A DNA stretch of 7,945 bases from Pseudomonadota bacterium (lineage in GTDB: Bacteria; Pseudomonadota; Gammaproteobacteria; Burkholderiales; Burkholderiaceae_C): the NCBI GenBank assembly GCA_023436025.1, contig JAEZKX010000155.1, positions 1 to 7,945 of the forward strand, written 5' to 3'. Below the pieces are notes generated by a model. The model saw nothing but the letters and a program-made list of their open reading frames with translations, ran no database searches and had not been told where the DNA came from. Numbering within the stretch: the stretch's first letter is position 1; each line of letters opens with the position of its first letter. Below are positions 6,801 through 7,945 of the stretch, one piece after another. The position numbers were made by a program, and so were the translations under genes.

Positions 6801-7378
6801 TGCAGCCTGCTGATGGCGGACACGCCGTGCGTCACCAGCGGGATCACCACCAGCGCGCACACCAGGTAGCCCCAGCTGGGCGGAATGCCCAGGGCGAGTT
6901 CGAGCGCATAGGCCATCACGGCCGCTTCCAGCGCGAAGAAGATGAAGGTGAAGGAAGCGTAGATCAGCGAGGTGAGCGTGGAGCCGATGTAGCCGAAGCC
7001 GGCGCCGCGCGTGAGCAGGTCCATGTCGACGCCGTAGCGGGCGGCATAGATGCTGATCGGCAAGCCGGCCACGAAGATGATCAGGCCGGTGGCCAGGATG
7101 GCCCAGAAGGCGTTCATGAAGCCGTACTGCACCAGCAGCGTGGCGCCCACCGCCTCGAGGATCAGGAAGGACGAGGCGCCGAAGGCGGTGTTGGCCACGC
7201 GGAACGTGGACCACTTGCGGAAGCGCTGCGGCGTGTAGCGCAGCGCGTAGTCCTCCATGGTCTCGCTGGCCACCCAGCTGTTGTAGTCGCGGCGCACCTT
7301 GACCACCCGCTGCGGGGCATCGCCGCTTTCGTCCGGCAGGATGGGGATGGCGGGGCGGCTCACGGTGGCGAAGTGCAT
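3842..7378 (-). CDS. NCS1 transporter-hybrid histidine kinase fusion sensor
   Basis: This single 1178-residue protein begins with an NCS1-type permease (about residues 30-500, some twelve membrane spans), the family of cytosine, hydantoin, allantoin and uracil carriers. Next comes a cysteine cluster C-x2-C-x11-C-x7-C-x2-C-C-x5-C-x3-C (537-574), two membrane spans (about 606-626 and 651-672), a coiled coil (about 675-725) and a kinase core: H734 in SHELRTPLNSILGYAQLM, N-box QILINLLGNAIKFT (844-857), DTGPGM (879-884), FEPFARG and GAGLGLTIAKM. A receiver follows with D975, D1020, S1049 and K1071. The last 88 residues are helical and contain no histidine, so they are not an HPt. The expected role is membrane sensing of a transported nitrogen compound with phosphotransfer to the neighbouring regulator. 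The ATG at 7378 is preferred: the frame stays open to 7522, but that would overlap ureA. Its GGAAG directly abuts the ATG, so the start is uncertain; GTG at 7363 is an alternative. Confidence 0.9.
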   Translation of the reverse strand: MHFATVSRPAIPILPDESGDAPQRVVKVRRDYNSWVASETMEDYALRYTPQRFRKWSTFRVANTAFGASSFLILEAVGATLLVQYGFMNAFWAILATGLIIFVAGLPISIYAARYGVDMDLLTRGAGFGYIGSTLTSLIYASFTFIFFALEAAVMAYALELALGIPPSWGYLVCALVVIPLVTHGVSAISRLQVWTQPLWLVMLVVPFVYVLVRDPGAFSGIVHYSGEKSQGDGFELHLFGAALTVGIALITQMGEQADYLRFMPARTAANRRAWWAGVLAGGPGWVVLGVFKMLGGALLAYLAIRHMVPVERAVDPNQMYLAAYEYVFPHFGWAVAATAVFVVISQLKINVTNAYAGSLAWSNFFSRVTHSHPGRVVWVVFNTLIAFMLMEMNVFQALGDVLGLYSNIAIAWMMAVVADLVVNKPLGWSPRGIEFKRAYLYDINPVGVGAMALASVLSIVAYLGAVGAMAQAFSAVIAMGVAFVTAPLIAWATKGRYYIARGEGALAGASTPCEHPAGRVCSRERAHHAAPTLQRCVICDRDYEGPDMAHCPAYQGPICSLCCTLDARCGDLCKPHASLSAQWNGALHALLPRRVWPYLETGLGHFLLLMLLIAPLLAALFGLLYHQEMQAAAQAAQPAWMSEGSLRTSFIKAYCALLLVAGIVAWWLVLAHKSRQVAQEESNRQTHLLMREIESHRQTDEALQQAKLAAEQARNAAEGANQAKSRYISAISHELRTPLNSILGYAQLMGEDASMPPHRKHAINVIKRGGEHLLSLIEGTLDIARIESGKLTLASRPMRFADFVHEMAGLFELQAAAKGLAFRFEPVGHLPEVVRADEKRVRQILINLLGNAIKFTAQGQVALRIRYAREMALVDVEDTGPGMTAEELATIFEPFARGQGGMAAAGAGLGLTIAKMLTDLMGGELTASSTPGAGSVFRVRLFLPEVHGAAAVPLPAPRARRGYEGPRRRILVVDNEEADRELLAHLLEPLGFELRTAASGHDALDLLAAGLQPDAILMDLAMPGIDGWETIRRLRRLENMGARIAVVSANAFDKGLDNDVGIRSEDFILKPVRHSELLDWLERQLGLQWLQEPPPVPTAAPAAEAWTWPRAQLLAPLQQAVQLGYYRGILNQLDAIDAAQPECAAFTQAMRELARQFQFEAIGRALARAAAAEGSAP
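5794..5866. repeat. 28-bp inverted repeat embedded in the sensor linker
   Basis: Arms 5794-5821 and 5839-5866 are reverse complements at 27 of 28 positions, separated by a 17-nt spacer. The left arm also contains a perfect 12-bp palindrome (GCTCGCGCGAGC, 5803-5814). The element lies wholly inside the sensor gene and encodes residues about 505-529, just after the last permease segment and before the cysteine cluster. Both frames read on the minus strand through it are open. It looks like a small palindromic (REP/MITE-like) insertion tolerated in a linker. No clear target-site duplication was seen. Confidence 0.8.
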
Positions 7379-7391
7379 CTTCCGTGCCCGA

Positions 7392-7410
7392 ACCCGGCCT
7401 TGGCCCGGGT
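7392..7410. promoter_or_regulatory. Short dyad in the sensor/ureA divergent promoter region
   Basis: ACCCGG (7392-7397) and CCGGGT (7405-7410) are perfect 6-bp arms around a 7-nt centre, within the 52-bp gap between the divergent sensor and ureA starts. Outer GTGC (7384-7387) and GCAC (7414-7417) add weak further symmetry. The dyad overlaps the -24 element of the proposed sigma-54 promoter, so it could be an operator. In DNA this GC-rich, chance is a real alternative. Confidence 0.3.
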
Positions 7411-7416
7411 CTTGCA
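7400..7416 (+). promoter_or_regulatory. Predicted sigma-54 (-24/-12) promoter for ureA
   Basis: TTGGCCCGGGTCTTGCA matches the RpoN consensus YTGGCACGRNNNTTGCW at 13 of 14 defined positions; the only difference is C for A at 7405. The invariant GG (7402-7403) and GC (7414-7415) are exactly 10 nt apart. The orientation is toward ureA. Transcription would start near 7427, about 4 nt before the ureA ATG at 7431. Sigma-54 control fits nitrogen-regulated urease genes in general. An enhancer-binding activator would have to bind upstream, inside the sensor coding region; no NtrC-type site was recognised there. Confidence 0.7.
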
Positions 7417-7430
7417 CTACCTGCCCCGCC

Positions 7431-7733
7431 ATGGAACTCACGCCCCGCGAAAAAGACAAGCTGCTGCTGTTCACCGCGGCCCTGCTGGCCGAGCGGCGCC
7501 AGGCCCGCGGCCTGAAGCTCAATTACCCCGAGGCGATGGCGCTGATCTCCGCCGCCGTCATGGAGGGCGCGCGCGACGGCAAGTCGGTCGCGCAGCTCAT
7601 GAGCGAGGGCCGCACCATCCTCACCCGCGCCGACGTCATGGAAGGCGTGGCGGAGATGATCCCCGAGATCCAGGTCGAAGCGACCTTCCCCGACGGCACG
7701 AAGCTCGTCACCGTGCACCAACCCATCGTCTGA
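7431..7733 (+). CDS. ureA: Urease gamma subunit
   Basis: The 100-residue product matches the urease gamma subunit throughout: MELTPREKDKLLLFTAALLA at the start, the ARGLKLNYPEAMALI stretch (25-39), EGARDGKSVAQLM (45-57), VMEGVAEMIPEIQVEATFPD (69-88) and a GTKLVTVHQPI ending. Length is standard. UreA assembles with UreB and UreC into cytoplasmic urease, which hydrolyses urea to ammonia and carbamate. The ATG at 7431 is fixed by the conserved N-terminus. There is no Shine-Dalgarno sequence in the preceding 15 bases (CACTACCTGCCCCGCC), which is odd and is discussed with the promoter. The gene is first in its transcription unit here: the usual ureD neighbour is not upstream, where the divergent sensor stands instead. 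The next gene begins 3 nt after its stop, so the two are co-transcribed. Confidence 0.97.
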   Translation: MELTPREKDKLLLFTAALLAERRQARGLKLNYPEAMALISAAVMEGARDGKSVAQLMSEGRTILTRADVMEGVAEMIPEIQVEATFPDGTKLVTVHQPIV

Positions 7734-7736
7734 CCC

Positions 7737-7945
7737 ATGAAGAACTCCCTGCGACCGCTGCGCGCCATCCTGCTGCTTGCCCCGGCCCTGCTCGCCGCCG
7801 CCGCCCATGCGCACACGGGCGAAGGCGCCCACGCGCATGGCGGCCTGGCGGCCGGCTTCCTGCACCCGCTCACCGGCGCCGACCACCTGGCCGCGATGCT
7901 GGCCGTCGGCGTGTGGAGCGCGCTCTTCCTGCGCCGCCCATGGTT
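7737..7945 (+). CDS. HupE/UreJ-family nickel permease (N-terminal part)
   Basis: Only the first 69 residues are inside the window. They show a cleavable signal peptide (basic KNSLRPLR, then a Leu/Ala core ending near AHAH at 23-26), a histidine-rich stretch (HTGEGAHAHGG, 26-36) and the family hallmark HPLTGADHLAAMLAVGVW (43-60), whose H-x5-DH residues are linked to nickel handling in HupE/UreJ proteins. This inner-membrane permease is thought to supply Ni2+ for urease maturation, which fits its position directly after ureA. The start ATG lies 3 nt past the ureA TGA without a clear Shine-Dalgarno sequence, so translational coupling is likely. The name ureJ is often used in this context; without the rest of the gene, HupE versus UreJ cannot be settled. 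Confidence 0.88.
   Translation, partial: MKNSLRPLRAILLLAPALLAAAAHAHTGEGAHAHGGLAAGFLHPLTGADHLAAMLAVGVWSALFLRRPW

Noticed and set aside
7379..7522. N-terminal extension of the sensor to 7522 or to an ATG at 7432
   Set aside because: It would overlap the conserved start of ureA, has no Shine-Dalgarno sequence, and adds Arg/Ser-rich residues without family resemblance.
6696..7886. Minus-strand open frame of 396 codons covering ureA and hupE/ureJ antisense
   Set aside because: Antisense to two well-recognised genes and low-complexity in composition.

Overview
The window looks like chromosomal DNA of a GC-rich beta-proteobacterium, most likely Burkholderiales (Comamonadaceae-like). The grounds are the strong G/C third-position bias, a Bug-family solute-binding protein beside a TauD-type dioxygenase, and the form of the urease and HupE/UreJ genes. 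This placement rests on pattern recognition, not on a search. No tRNA, rRNA, CRISPR array, transposase or phage gene was seen.

Layout. From 1 to 2684, all on the minus strand, lies a compact three-gene unit transcribed leftwards: a TauD/TfdA-type 2-oxoglutarate dioxygenase, a Bug/TctC periplasmic binding protein, and a multi-domain rhodanese that runs off the window edge. Spacers are 15 and 11 bp, so one operon is likely. A role in uptake and breakdown of an organic acid, possibly organosulfur, is plausible but unproven. From 2685 to 2897 is a 213-bp gap packed with short hairpins (REP-like, plus one terminator-like stem). From 2898 to 7378, also minus, is a two-component pair joined by a 4-base ATGA overlap: a 315-residue receiver-LuxR response regulator and, upstream of it, a 1178-residue sensor. 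From 7431 onward, on the plus strand and divergent from the sensor, are ureA (urease gamma subunit) and the start of a HupE/UreJ nickel-permease gene.

The most interesting object is the sensor. A complete NCS1-type (nucleobase/hydantoin/allantoin permease) transporter occupies about residues 30-500. It is followed by an eight-cysteine cytoplasmic module (537-574), a two-helix membrane hairpin, a coiled coil, a histidine kinase (H734), a receiver (D1020) and a histidine-free helical tail. It is divergent from urease, which suggests a transporter-coupled nitrogen sensor that works through the LuxR-type regulator on purine- or pyrimidine-derived nitrogen or urea use. That link is inferred from position and architecture.

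Two DNA-level signals stand out. A near-perfect 28-bp inverted repeat (5794-5866) lies in frame in the linker between the permease and the cysteine module and looks like a small palindromic element absorbed into the gene. A 13-of-14 match to the sigma-54 promoter consensus (7400-7416) points at ureA and would start transcription only about 4 nt before the ureA ATG, which has no visible Shine-Dalgarno sequence.
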